From contig CAYFJX010000024.1 of NCBI GenBank assembly GCA_964343705.1, positions 1 to 7,600 of the forward strand: a stretch of DNA of 7,600 nucleotides, given 5' to 3'. This stretch comes from JAUSFM01 sp964343705 (GTDB taxonomy: Archaea; Nanobdellota; Nanobdellia; Woesearchaeales; UBA12501). The position numbers and the translations under genes are program-made. Shown here piece by piece: positions 1-5,051 of the stretch (its first letter is position 1; every line of letters starts with the position of its first letter). The notes under the pieces were generated by a model. The model did no database searches. It worked only from the letters and a program-made list of their open reading frames with translations, and was not told the origin of the DNA.

Positions 1-1
1 G

Positions 2-130
2 CTTGAGTGTTTCGAGGAGATTGGAAATGTTTCACTGTTCCACTTTGTTTCCGAAAACTTTCCGGATGCTCTTGAAAAAATCATTTTGTCGTCGAAAAAC
101 TTCCGGAAATCAAACAGAAAAACTTATTAA
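2..130 (+). CDS. C-terminal end of an unidentified protein (partial)
   Basis: An open frame enters from the left edge and runs 42 codons to TAA at 128-130. The peptide is acidic and hydrophobic first (CFEEIGNVSLFHFV, then FPDALEKIIL) and ends in a basic tail (KNFRKSNRKTY), which reads like the natural end of a soluble protein. A second frame (from base 3, stop at 147-149) is also open, but its translation is rich in Cys, Arg and Ser and looks less like protein. No domain can be recognised from so short a piece, so no function is proposed. The two small genes that follow lie on the same strand and could be co-transcribed with it. Confidence 0.4.
   Translation, partial: LECFEEIGNVSLFHFVSENFPDALEKIILSSKNFRKSNRKTY
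117..130 (+). promoter_or_regulatory. Possible weak TATA-type promoter for the 45-residue protein
   Basis: An A-rich stretch (GAAAAA) followed by CTTATTAA at 123-130 resembles an archaeal BRE plus TATA box. Its centre is about 27 bases upstream of the ATG at 154, the spacing expected for a leaderless transcript. This would explain why the only Shine-Dalgarno-like sequence nearby (AAGGAG, 129-134) is 19 bases from the ATG, too far to work well. The TATA match is weaker than the ones at 2974, 4522 and 4565, and it overlaps the upstream stop codon. Confidence 0.3.
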
Positions 131-153
131 GGAGAAAAACAACATATAAAAGT

Positions 154-291
154 ATGGAAACGCAAGAATTATCAAAAAAAGTGTATTTTAATGATCTCAG
201 TCTTGAAAATAAAGTTTGGATTATAACAGCAATCTTAGTTTGGATTGGATCAGTTATTTTATGGTATATGGTACACACAGGTAAATGGTGA
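154..291 (+). CDS. Small single-span membrane protein, 45 residues
   Basis: This is a short gene from ATG 154 to TGA 289-291. A polar N-terminus (METQELSKKVYFNDLSLENK, residues 1-20) is followed by one hydrophobic helix (about residues 21-40, WIITAILVWIGSVILWYMV) and a short HTGKW tail. No in-frame alternative start lies between the preceding AAGGAG and the ATG. Its stop codon overlaps the ribosome-binding sequence of the next gene, so the two are probably translated together. The family is not recognised. Gene-like layout and a clean membrane helix support it, but at this length it could still be a chance ORF. The minus-strand frame across the same bases is a shadow. Confidence 0.5.
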   Translation: METQELSKKVYFNDLSLENKVWIITAILVWIGSVILWYMVHTGKW

Positions 292-296
292 CTTGC

Positions 297-662
297 ATGA
301 GAATCAGTTTAGATAACATTGAACGAGTTTTCAAATGGATCAGTGTAGGACTTGCCATTATATTTCTGTATCAACTTGTTAAAAAATTAGTTGGAGGGTC
401 ATGGAGTCATAGTGAACTCTTACTTGCAATTGGGTCAATCCATATCAGTCTCACAGTCGGACTTATTGTTATCGGGACCAAAATGTATGATGGATTAAAA
501 GTACTTAAACAACGTGTTGGGATTTTAGAACAGAACATGCAAAGAAGTATAGAAAATGATATTGAATTCAGACTCCGCTTTGAAAGAGTGGAAAAAGATT
601 CAGATAGCATGAAAAAAGACATAAAACAAATAAAAAATATTTTGATTAAAAAAGCAGCGTGA
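297..662 (+). CDS. Two-helix membrane protein with C-terminal coiled coil, 121 residues
   Basis: I chose ATG 297 because GGTGA (287-291), which fits the archaeal anti-Shine-Dalgarno sequence, lies five bases upstream. An earlier in-frame ATG at 285 would overlap the preceding gene and has no ribosome-binding site. Residues about 12-31 and 41-64 form two hydrophobic segments joined by a short loop (GGSWSHSE). Residues 65-118 are charged with regularly spaced Leu, Val and Ile (LKVLKQRVGILEQNMQ and onward), typical of a coiled coil, and the tail is lysine-rich. I do not recognise the family. The shape suggests a small membrane-anchored protein that self-associates or recruits a partner through its cytoplasmic coil. 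Its TGA directly abuts the stop codon of the convergent SIMPL gene. Confidence 0.75.
   Translation: MRISLDNIERVFKWISVGLAIIFLYQLVKKLVGGSWSHSELLLAIGSIHISLTVGLIVIGTKMYDGLKVLKQRVGILEQNMQRSIENDIEFRLRFERVEKDSDSMKKDIKQIKNILIKKAA
612..653 (-). terminator. Oligo-T tracts after the minus-strand operon
   Basis: Just past the stop of the SIMPL gene, the minus strand carries three T6 runs (plus-strand A runs at 612-617, 632-637 and 648-653). Repeated oligo-T without a hairpin is the usual archaeal transcription stop. The tracts lie inside the coding end of the convergent plus-strand gene, where they encode lysines, so they may be partly coincidental. Confidence 0.4.
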
Positions 663-1376
663 TTACTTAACTTTATACACTGCATTTACACGCGCTGTAA
701 CGTCAAGCTTTTGAGGAGCAATACCTACGCTTTTAGCTTCATCAGCTACAGCCATTTCAGCCATTGCCATACGGTAGATTGGTGCTTGAAAGTCACTTTC
801 TGAAACTGAGACTACTTTCCCAAGTTTCACACCAAGACCATCAGCCATTGACTCTGCTTTTAGTCGCGCGTTTTGTGTTGCTTCTTTCAGTGCTTGTTTC
901 TTGAGTTCTGCTTGCTTTTCTTTTGACAAGCCAAAATTGATGTAGTCAATAAGTCCACTAGCCTGAGGTGCACCATCAATAATTTTTGCAGCCATAACAG
1001 GATCAGTAACAGTTATCTTATCAACTCGTTCTGCTTTGTATCCTTTGAAAGTACGCTTGCCATCATCCCAAGAATACTCTTTTCGAACTGAAACACGAAC
1101 TGTTTCTATTTCAGCACCTACAGTGTATTCTTGTATTGCTTCCATTGTTTCTGCAAATGTATCCTGTGTCCACTTTTGAGCTTCAGCTGCTGTTTTGTCA
1201 GTGATTTCTACACGAACATGAATCTGAATTTCGTCAGCAACTGCTTCAAGTTCTGCCACACCAGTTGCTGTGACTGTGTTTTCGTTTGAGTCACCGCCTA
1301 GGTGTGGACCAACAACTGCAAACAATGCAACTAGCACAAGGCCAATTGCAAGTACTAGTACTGTTTTATCTTTCAT
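663..1376 (-). CDS. SIMPL (DUF541) domain protein, membrane-anchored
   Basis: This 237-residue protein has an N-terminal hydrophobic segment (residues 5-23, VLVLAIGLVLVALFAVV) that acts as a signal peptide or membrane anchor, followed by a SIMPL/DUF541 domain. Visible family features are the opening VTATGVAELEAVADE (about 35-49), the central YKAERVDKITVTD, the INFGLS turn, the long helix with KEATQNARLKAESMADGLGVKLGKVVSVSE, and the closing strand ending VNAVYKVK. SIMPL proteins face the cell exterior. Bacterial members have been linked to stress or envelope functions and often to ring-shaped oligomers, but no single reaction is established. GGAGG (1384-1388) lies seven bases before the ATG, a strong ribosome-binding site. 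It is the last gene of the minus-strand block, 19 bases after the ZIP-like gene. Confidence 0.9.
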   Translation of the reverse strand: MKDKTVLVLAIGLVLVALFAVVGPHLGGDSNENTVTATGVAELEAVADEIQIHVRVEITDKTAAEAQKWTQDTFAETMEAIQEYTVGAEIETVRVSVRKEYSWDDGKRTFKGYKAERVDKITVTDPVMAAKIIDGAPQASGLIDYINFGLSKEKQAELKKQALKEATQNARLKAESMADGLGVKLGKVVSVSESDFQAPIYRMAMAEMAVADEAKSVGIAPQKLDVTARVNAVYKVK

Positions 1377-1395
1377 TTTTGTTCCTCCCTACCAC

Positions 1396-2085
1396 CTACA
1401 ATACTAAATTTTCAATAAGTGAAATAATGATCACATAAAAAAGTACCCCTACCAAGAAAAAAAGAGGACTGCCATGCTCTTTTGCTGGAAGTGTATGCCG
1501 AGTCAGTGTAAACAAGAGTGTCCCAGAAACAAAACCCATGAGTGTGAAAATAACAGAGGGTGTTATATACGCTTGCATGTACGTTCCAAAAAGAACACCT
1601 AAGAATGTGCTGCTGGCAAGAATTATTGCAACAAGATTATTTTTTGGTGCGTCAACAGGCAAAGTACTTACACTAGTATGAATCAGAATGGGGATAAAAA
1701 ACAAAATCCCAAAACGCAAGTCTGTTTTTACAAATTCAAACAAAACAATACCTGCCATGAAATGATACACAAATGAGATAACTGAATCTTCAATTGCAAG
1801 ATCGCGCAGAATCTTACTTTTAGGAACATGTTGGTAAATATATTTCTCTACAAGGTGAAATAGTGCAAAACCAATAAGGACAAACATAAAAAGTGTACGC
1901 CCACCTACTGCAAAGCTTCCAGATGAGAACTCTGGAAATAAGGTCAGAAACAAGTACGCTATTGATATTCCTGCAGTGAATGAAACTAGTTGGTCTCTAA
2001 AATGGTAACATCGCAGTACAAACTCCTCACTGTAGTAGTGTACAAAGCTCATAACTAACCCCATAATAAGTGCAATTGGTGCCAT
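1396..2085 (-). CDS. ZIP-like eight-helix membrane protein
   Basis: The 229-residue product has about eight hydrophobic helices (roughly residues 2-15, 34-50, 64-80, 101-118, 125-140, 151-168, 176-198 and 208-227). Helix order and local motifs recall ZIP metal transporters: FTAGISIAYLFLTLFPE in helix 2 resembles the ZIP AAG...LLPE pattern, IGFALFHLVEK resembles ZIP helix 3, and FVSGTLLFTLTRHTLP resembles helix 7. The metal-binding helices are degenerate. Helix 4 has YHFMAG instead of HNxxDG, and helix 5 has IHTSVSTLP instead of HExPEG, so His108 and His136 remain but the acidic ligands are gone. Metal transport is therefore doubtful, and the resemblance is from memory of the family. The ribosome-binding site decides the start at 2085 over the ATG at 2091. 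Confidence 0.7.
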   Translation of the reverse strand: MAPIALIMGLVMSFVHYYSEEFVLRCYHFRDQLVSFTAGISIAYLFLTLFPEFSSGSFAVGGRTLFMFVLIGFALFHLVEKYIYQHVPKSKILRDLAIEDSVISFVYHFMAGIVLFEFVKTDLRFGILFFIPILIHTSVSTLPVDAPKNNLVAIILASSTFLGVLFGTYMQAYITPSVIFTLMGFVSGTLLFTLTRHTLPAKEHGSPLFFLVGVLFYVIIISLIENLVL

Positions 2086-2091
2086 AATCAT

Positions 2092-2095
2092 CCTC
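2092..2095 (-). promoter_or_regulatory. Ribosome-binding site that fixes the ZIP-like gene start
   Basis: GAGG (within AAGAGG) directly touches an ATG at 2091 but is six bases from the in-frame ATG at 2085. Zero spacing would not allow initiation, so 2085 is the likely start and the protein begins MAPIALIMG. Confidence 0.65.
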
Positions 2096-2099
2096 TTTT

Positions 2100-2951
2100 T
2101 TAGCGCAGCAATTCATAAAACGTGTCAAACACTGGTTTTTCTGTTGACACAAGCTTGTAATGAATGCCAAGTGAGCTGCATATTTTCTCAACATTCGCAA
2201 TGTGATTTTTTAATTTGTCTTGATAATCGTACCTGGTACGTCTTGATATAAAAGTTTTTAGTATTCCTTTTGTTTCTACATCATGTAAGCGCAGGTTTCC
2301 TTTGAGGTTCAAGTCAATTTCTGACTTGTCAAGCACTTGAATCACAGTAATTTCATGATCGCCAAATTTCATAAGTGCTTCTTTGATTTCGTCAAGATCA
2401 ATAAGAAAATCAGAAATAAGCACAATTAAAGAGCGTGTTTTGAGAAACTGCTTGTACTTACTGACTGCGTCAGAGAGCTTAGAAATACCTTCTGGTTCTG
2501 CATTGTTAAAATGATCTATCATCTGCGCAAGCTGGTGCATACCTCTTCGTGATGAGAATGTTCGCAGGTCTTCATCAAAAGTGCAGTATTGAAACTTTTC
2601 ATTGTTTCGTGTTGCAAGATACGCATACCCTACGCCGAGCATTGCAGCGTAGTCATACTTGGTAAATGGCTTGCCAAAATGCATACTTGAACTAGAGTCA
2701 ATAATAACATGTACTTGCATGTCACGCTCTTCTTCATATTTCTTGATGTGTAACTTGTCTGTTCGTGCGAATACGCGCCAGTCAATGGTTCTAAAATCAT
2801 CTCCTGGTGTGTAAATACGGTGATCTTTAATTACTAATCCGCGCCCTGCAGCCATGGATTTACGTCCACCAGTAAAACTAGAAGTAACTCGTTTTCGTAC
2901 CACTAAGTTAAAGCGATTGAGCTGGCGAAGGAATGATGTGTCTATAGCCAT
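2100..2951 (-). CDS. DUF58 family protein with von Willebrand A-like fold
   Basis: This 283-residue protein has the DUF58 signature R45-x-Y47-x-P49-G-D51-D52-x-R54-x-I-D57-W58 (RIYTPGDDFRTIDW) followed by FARTDK. A metal-dependent adhesion-like site comes next: D85-S-S87-S-S89 (IIDSSSSM), with a further Asp181 in LISDF. No membrane helix is visible, so it is probably cytoplasmic. DUF58 proteins act with MoxR AAA+ ATPases, a chaperone-like pairing used to activate or assemble other complexes; the MoxR gene here lies 2 kb away on the same strand. An ATG at 2990 would add 13 residues but has no ribosome-binding site. I chose 2951 because the TATA box at 2974-2981 puts transcription start there, and MAIDTSFLRQLNRF matches the N-terminus I recall from archaeal relatives. 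Confidence 0.92.
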   Translation of the reverse strand: MAIDTSFLRQLNRFNLVVRKRVTSSFTGGRKSMAAGRGLVIKDHRIYTPGDDFRTIDWRVFARTDKLHIKKYEEERDMQVHVIIDSSSSMHFGKPFTKYDYAAMLGVGYAYLATRNNEKFQYCTFDEDLRTFSSRRGMHQLAQMIDHFNNAEPEGISKLSDAVSKYKQFLKTRSLIVLISDFLIDLDEIKEALMKFGDHEITVIQVLDKSEIDLNLKGNLRLHDVETKGILKTFISRRTRYDYQDKLKNHIANVEKICSSLGIHYKLVSTEKPVFDTFYELLR

Positions 2952-2973
2952 GTATCCAAGAGAGAGGTTGTTA

Positions 2974-2981
2974 TTTATAAA
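2974..2981 (-). promoter_or_regulatory. Internal TATA box upstream of the DUF58 gene
   Basis: The minus strand reads TTTATAAA, a good archaeal TATA box, centred about 26.5 bases before the ATG at 2951. That spacing predicts transcription starting at or beside the ATG, giving a leaderless mRNA. It would let DUF58, the ZIP-like gene and SIMPL be expressed independently of the racemase and hydroxylase. The same bases would be coding if the ATG at 2990 were used. Confidence 0.5.
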
Positions 2982-2999
2982 GTTGCTCATTTGAGTTTT

Positions 3000-3800
3000 T
3001 TAAGCAACAACCTTAGGCACCAGTAAATCATTCAATTGCTTTTCTACCTCCGGTAAACTGTTGAGGAGCTGTTCAAAACTCTTGATAATAAAGTAGTTTT
3101 CTTGAAATCTATCTATCTGGTATGCTGTCATCATGACTTCTCGCACATTGAATGGCTTGTGCTTGTGTGTTGCAGTAAGCGCATGTTCTACTTCGCTTTT
3201 AGATGACAATATCCCACCACCAAAAATTTTGGTTTCTTCTTTCCCTTCTCTGTCACGCTCAGTGATTAAGCCGAACTCAAAGGTAAACCACCAGATACGT
3301 GCAAGCAGCAAGATGGCTCGTTCATTTTCAACATGCTTTAATGCGAGGCGAGCAAAGCCTTGTATAAAGTCTGCGAACACACGATCAGTCAAAATAGGTG
3401 CATGACCAAATACATCATGAAACAAGTCTGGTTCTTCAATGTAGTCAAGACGATCAGGGTCACGAATCCATACTGTGCAAGGAAATTTCTTTTCAGAAAG
3501 CATTTTAAAAAATTGTTTTGTTGGAATCAAACCAGTTACAGGAATGATCTCCATGCCTGTTCGTGCAATTGTTTTTTTACTCATCTCTGTAAAGTTAGGA
3601 ATACTATCCTGACCAAAGCCAATGCTGCGAAGGCCTTCATTAAATTCCTTGGAGGCTTTTCCATGAGATAGTTGAGACTGGCGTGAACAAAGTGTCTTCC
3701 AGACTGCATGGTCTTTCTCTGTTAGATCCTCCATGTTCTGTTTGGTTATTTCACCGTGACCATTTGTCACGCCCATCTCGATAAATGCGTCGTTTTCCAT
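3000..3800 (-). CDS. phhA: Phenylalanine-4-hydroxylase-type aromatic amino acid hydroxylase
   Basis: The 266-residue protein belongs to the iron- and tetrahydropterin-dependent aromatic amino acid hydroxylases, which use O2; the usual bacterial reaction is Phe to Tyr. The iron-binding core is clear: EPDLFHDVFGHAPIL supplies His128 and His133, and WWFTFEFGLI supplies Glu175. IFGGGILSS follows, matching the family GSGLLSS-type loop. The length is that of the short single-domain bacterial enzymes, with no N-terminal regulatory ACT domain. ATG 3800 is chosen because it overlaps the racemase stop (TAATG) and GGTG lies six bases upstream; an ATG at 3818 would add MCGGGI inside the racemase gene. 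The TAATG overlap implies coupled translation with the racemase. Substrate (Phe rather than Trp) is inferred. Confidence 0.93.
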   Translation of the reverse strand: MENDAFIEMGVTNGHGEITKQNMEDLTEKDHAVWKTLCSRQSQLSHGKASKEFNEGLRSIGFGQDSIPNFTEMSKKTIARTGMEIIPVTGLIPTKQFFKMLSEKKFPCTVWIRDPDRLDYIEEPDLFHDVFGHAPILTDRVFADFIQGFARLALKHVENERAILLLARIWWFTFEFGLITERDREGKEETKIFGGGILSSKSEVEHALTATHKHKPFNVREVMMTAYQIDRFQENYFIIKSFEQLLNSLPEVEKQLNDLLVPKVVA

Positions 3801-4498
3801 TATGCCACCCCCACACATAGTTTTTCTACTGCAGCGTTTTCAAGTACTGCGAGTGTATCAATAAGTGGAACAGCCACATCTTCTTTTGAAAGCAAGAGAG
3901 GAAGATCTGTACAGGCAAGTATGACTGCTTCTGCACCCTGCTCTTTAAGTTCCATAATACTTTTAATCAGAAACTGTTTGTCCTCTTCTGTTTGTACATT
4001 GTTCAGTATGTTTATGATAATTTGATCAATCTTGCTTTGGTTCCTTGGTATTACAACCGCAATCCCATTTTCTTCCAGTGCGTTCTGATGTAGTTTTTCT
4101 TGTATGGTTTGCCTTGATGCAAGTAAGCCAACTTTTTGTGTTCCCTGAGAGGTACATTCCTTGACACATTCATCAATAATGCTAATGATTGGTTTTGTAG
4201 ACACGCTTCGTAGTTGATCAATAAAAACATGTGCAGTGTTACAGGGGATCACAATAAAATCTGTTCCTGCTGCAGTGAGCCGTTTCACTGCTTGCTTCAT
4301 AAGCGCAAATGTTTCAGTATCTTTTTCTCCTGCAATCATCCGTTGCTCTGATTCCCTTGAGACTGGCATATTTGCCAACATTATGTCTGGTTGACAATTA
4401 GTAATCTGGCGAAATCGCTCATTCAAGCTGATACAAAACTTTGCACTTGTCTCAGGGCCTTGGCCTCCAATGATTGCGAGTCGTTTAGCTGTTTTCAT
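3800..4498 (-). CDS. Aspartate/glutamate racemase family protein
   Basis: The 232-residue protein starts with the family glycine motif IIGGQGPETSAKF (residues 9-21; usual form GGMGPEAT). It has the two catalytic cysteines of cofactor-independent acidic amino acid racemases, Cys86 in IPCNTAH and Cys196 in LACTDLP, which deprotonate and reprotonate the alpha carbon from opposite faces. Both being present favours racemase activity on aspartate or glutamate, though the family also includes hydantoin racemases and maleate isomerases. An ATG at 4522 would add eight residues, but it lies within and upstream of the predicted transcript start; the TATA box at 4522-4529 sits 27 bases before ATG 4498, so I chose 4498. 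It is the first gene of the minus-strand block and overlaps the hydroxylase by TAATG. Confidence 0.9.
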   Translation of the reverse strand: MKTAKRLAIIGGQGPETSAKFCISLNERFRQITNCQPDIMLANMPVSRESEQRMIAGEKDTETFALMKQAVKRLTAAGTDFIVIPCNTAHVFIDQLRSVSTKPIISIIDECVKECTSQGTQKVGLLASRQTIQEKLHQNALEENGIAVVIPRNQSKIDQIIINILNNVQTEEDKQFLIKSIMELKEQGAEAVILACTDLPLLLSKEDVAVPLIDTLAVLENAAVEKLCVGVA

Positions 4499-4521
4499 AG
4501 AACCCAAGAAACCATGCTTCA

Positions 4522-4529
4522 TTTATATA
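4522..4529 (-). promoter_or_regulatory. TATA box for the racemase-hydroxylase operon
   Basis: The minus strand reads TATATAAA, centred about 27.5 bases upstream of the ATG at 4498, with GGAATG just before it in the BRE position. This predicts a leaderless transcript starting at about 4498-4500, and it rules against the ATG at 4522, which falls within the TATA box. Confidence 0.65.
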
Positions 4530-4534
4530 CATTC

Positions 4535-4549
4535 CTGAATAATATCCCA
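4535..4549 (+). promoter_or_regulatory. Candidate Lrp-type operator, racemase side
   Basis: CTGAATAATATCCCA agrees with the E. coli Lrp consensus YAGHAWATTWTDCTR at 11 of 15 positions, and with the box at 4576-4590 at 11 of 15. It lies a few bases upstream of the racemase TATA box, where a bound regulator could block or help TBP/TFB. Its centre is 41 bases, close to four helical turns, from that of the other box, so the two would face the same side of the DNA. Confidence 0.35.
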
Positions 4550-4564
4550 ATTTTAGGCGAAAGT

Positions 4565-4572
4565 TTTATATA
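4565..4572 (+). promoter_or_regulatory. TATA box and BRE for the Lrp regulator gene
   Basis: TTTATATA follows a purine-rich CGAAAG (4559-4564) that fits a BRE. Transcription would start near 4595-4597, leaving a leader of only about 5-7 bases before ATG 4602. The two divergent TATA boxes are 35 bases apart. Confidence 0.6.
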
Positions 4573-4575
4573 TTA

Positions 4576-4590
4576 TTGAATATTATACAA
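4576..4590 (+). promoter_or_regulatory. Candidate Lrp operator (autoregulatory)
   Basis: TTGAATATTATACAA is a near-perfect inverted repeat: apart from the central base, only one symmetric pair (positions 4 and 12) fails. It agrees with the E. coli Lrp consensus YAGHAWATTWTDCTR at 13 of 15 positions, the two misses being symmetric (positions 2 and 14). It lies between the TATA box and the start codon of the Lrp-family gene, where binding would block transcription initiation, the usual arrangement for self-repression. Confidence 0.5.
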
Positions 4591-4601
4591 CTTTGATACA
4601 T

Positions 4602-5051
4602 ATGAAAGACATACAACCAAAGCTCATAAAGCTATTTAGAGCAGGATTTTGCACCCCTCAGATAGGCAGAATAGCAAAAAAGCTCAAAGAGCCAAGCACC
4701 ACCATCCACTATAATGCCAAGAAATTAGAAAAAGAAGGCATTGTCAAAGCCTACAAGGCAGTGTTTGACTACAAGAAAATAGATCAAGGATTCTGCGCCT
4801 TTGTTCTTATCAATCTTTCACCTGATGAGTACGGCAATCCTGAACGTATTGGTGATGATCTTGCCAAGCACGATGAAATAGAATCAGTTGATATTTGTAC
4901 TGGCGACTGCGAACTCATGATTAAAGTGCGCGTTAAAGACCAAGATGAGTATTACAACTTTGTTAAGAATGTTATTTCTCGAAAAGGAGTGAGTAAAATA
5001 AAAACATTAATGTCATTTAAGCAGATTAAGACAGAGTTTGTGAAACTTTAA
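4602..5051 (+). CDS. Lrp/AsnC family transcriptional regulator
   Basis: The 149-residue protein has an N-terminal winged helix-turn-helix (about residues 1-53; IGRIAKKLKEPSTTIHYNAKKLEKEGI includes the turn and recognition helix). A linker (VKAYKAVFDYKKIDQGF) leads into a RAM effector-binding domain (about 64-140), with the typical VDICTGDCELMIKVRVKD segment that lines the ligand pocket between subunits. Lrp proteins form dimers to octamers and respond to amino acids. An upstream in-frame TTG at 4593 is an unlikely start since transcription should begin near it. It is transcribed divergently from the racemase-hydroxylase genes, the classic position for a regulator of its neighbours, and candidate operators lie between them. 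Its stop shares bases with that of the convergent MoxR gene. Confidence 0.92.
   Translation: MKDIQPKLIKLFRAGFCTPQIGRIAKKLKEPSTTIHYNAKKLEKEGIVKAYKAVFDYKKIDQGFCAFVLINLSPDEYGNPERIGDDLAKHDEIESVDICTGDCELMIKVRVKDQDEYYNFVKNVISRKGVSKIKTLMSFKQIKTEFVKL

Noticed and set aside
52..106. Imperfect direct repeat (CGAAAACTTTCCGG and GAAAAACTTCCGG)
   Set aside because: Only two short copies inside a probable coding frame; not enough for a CRISPR, att site or origin.
143..152. TATA-like CATATAAAAG just before the ATG at 154
   Set aside because: It is about six bases from the centre of the box to the ATG, so transcription would start inside the gene; the weaker box at 123-130 has the right spacing.
81..278. 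65-residue frame on the minus strand
   Set aside because: It lies antisense to the 45-residue membrane gene and the partial upstream gene; no ribosome-binding site and a Phe/Leu/Ser-rich translation typical of a shadow.
3133..4025. Several plus-strand frames of 89-103 residues across the hydroxylase and racemase genes
   Set aside because: They are antisense to genes with complete catalytic motifs, and their translations are rich in Cys and Ser with no domain.
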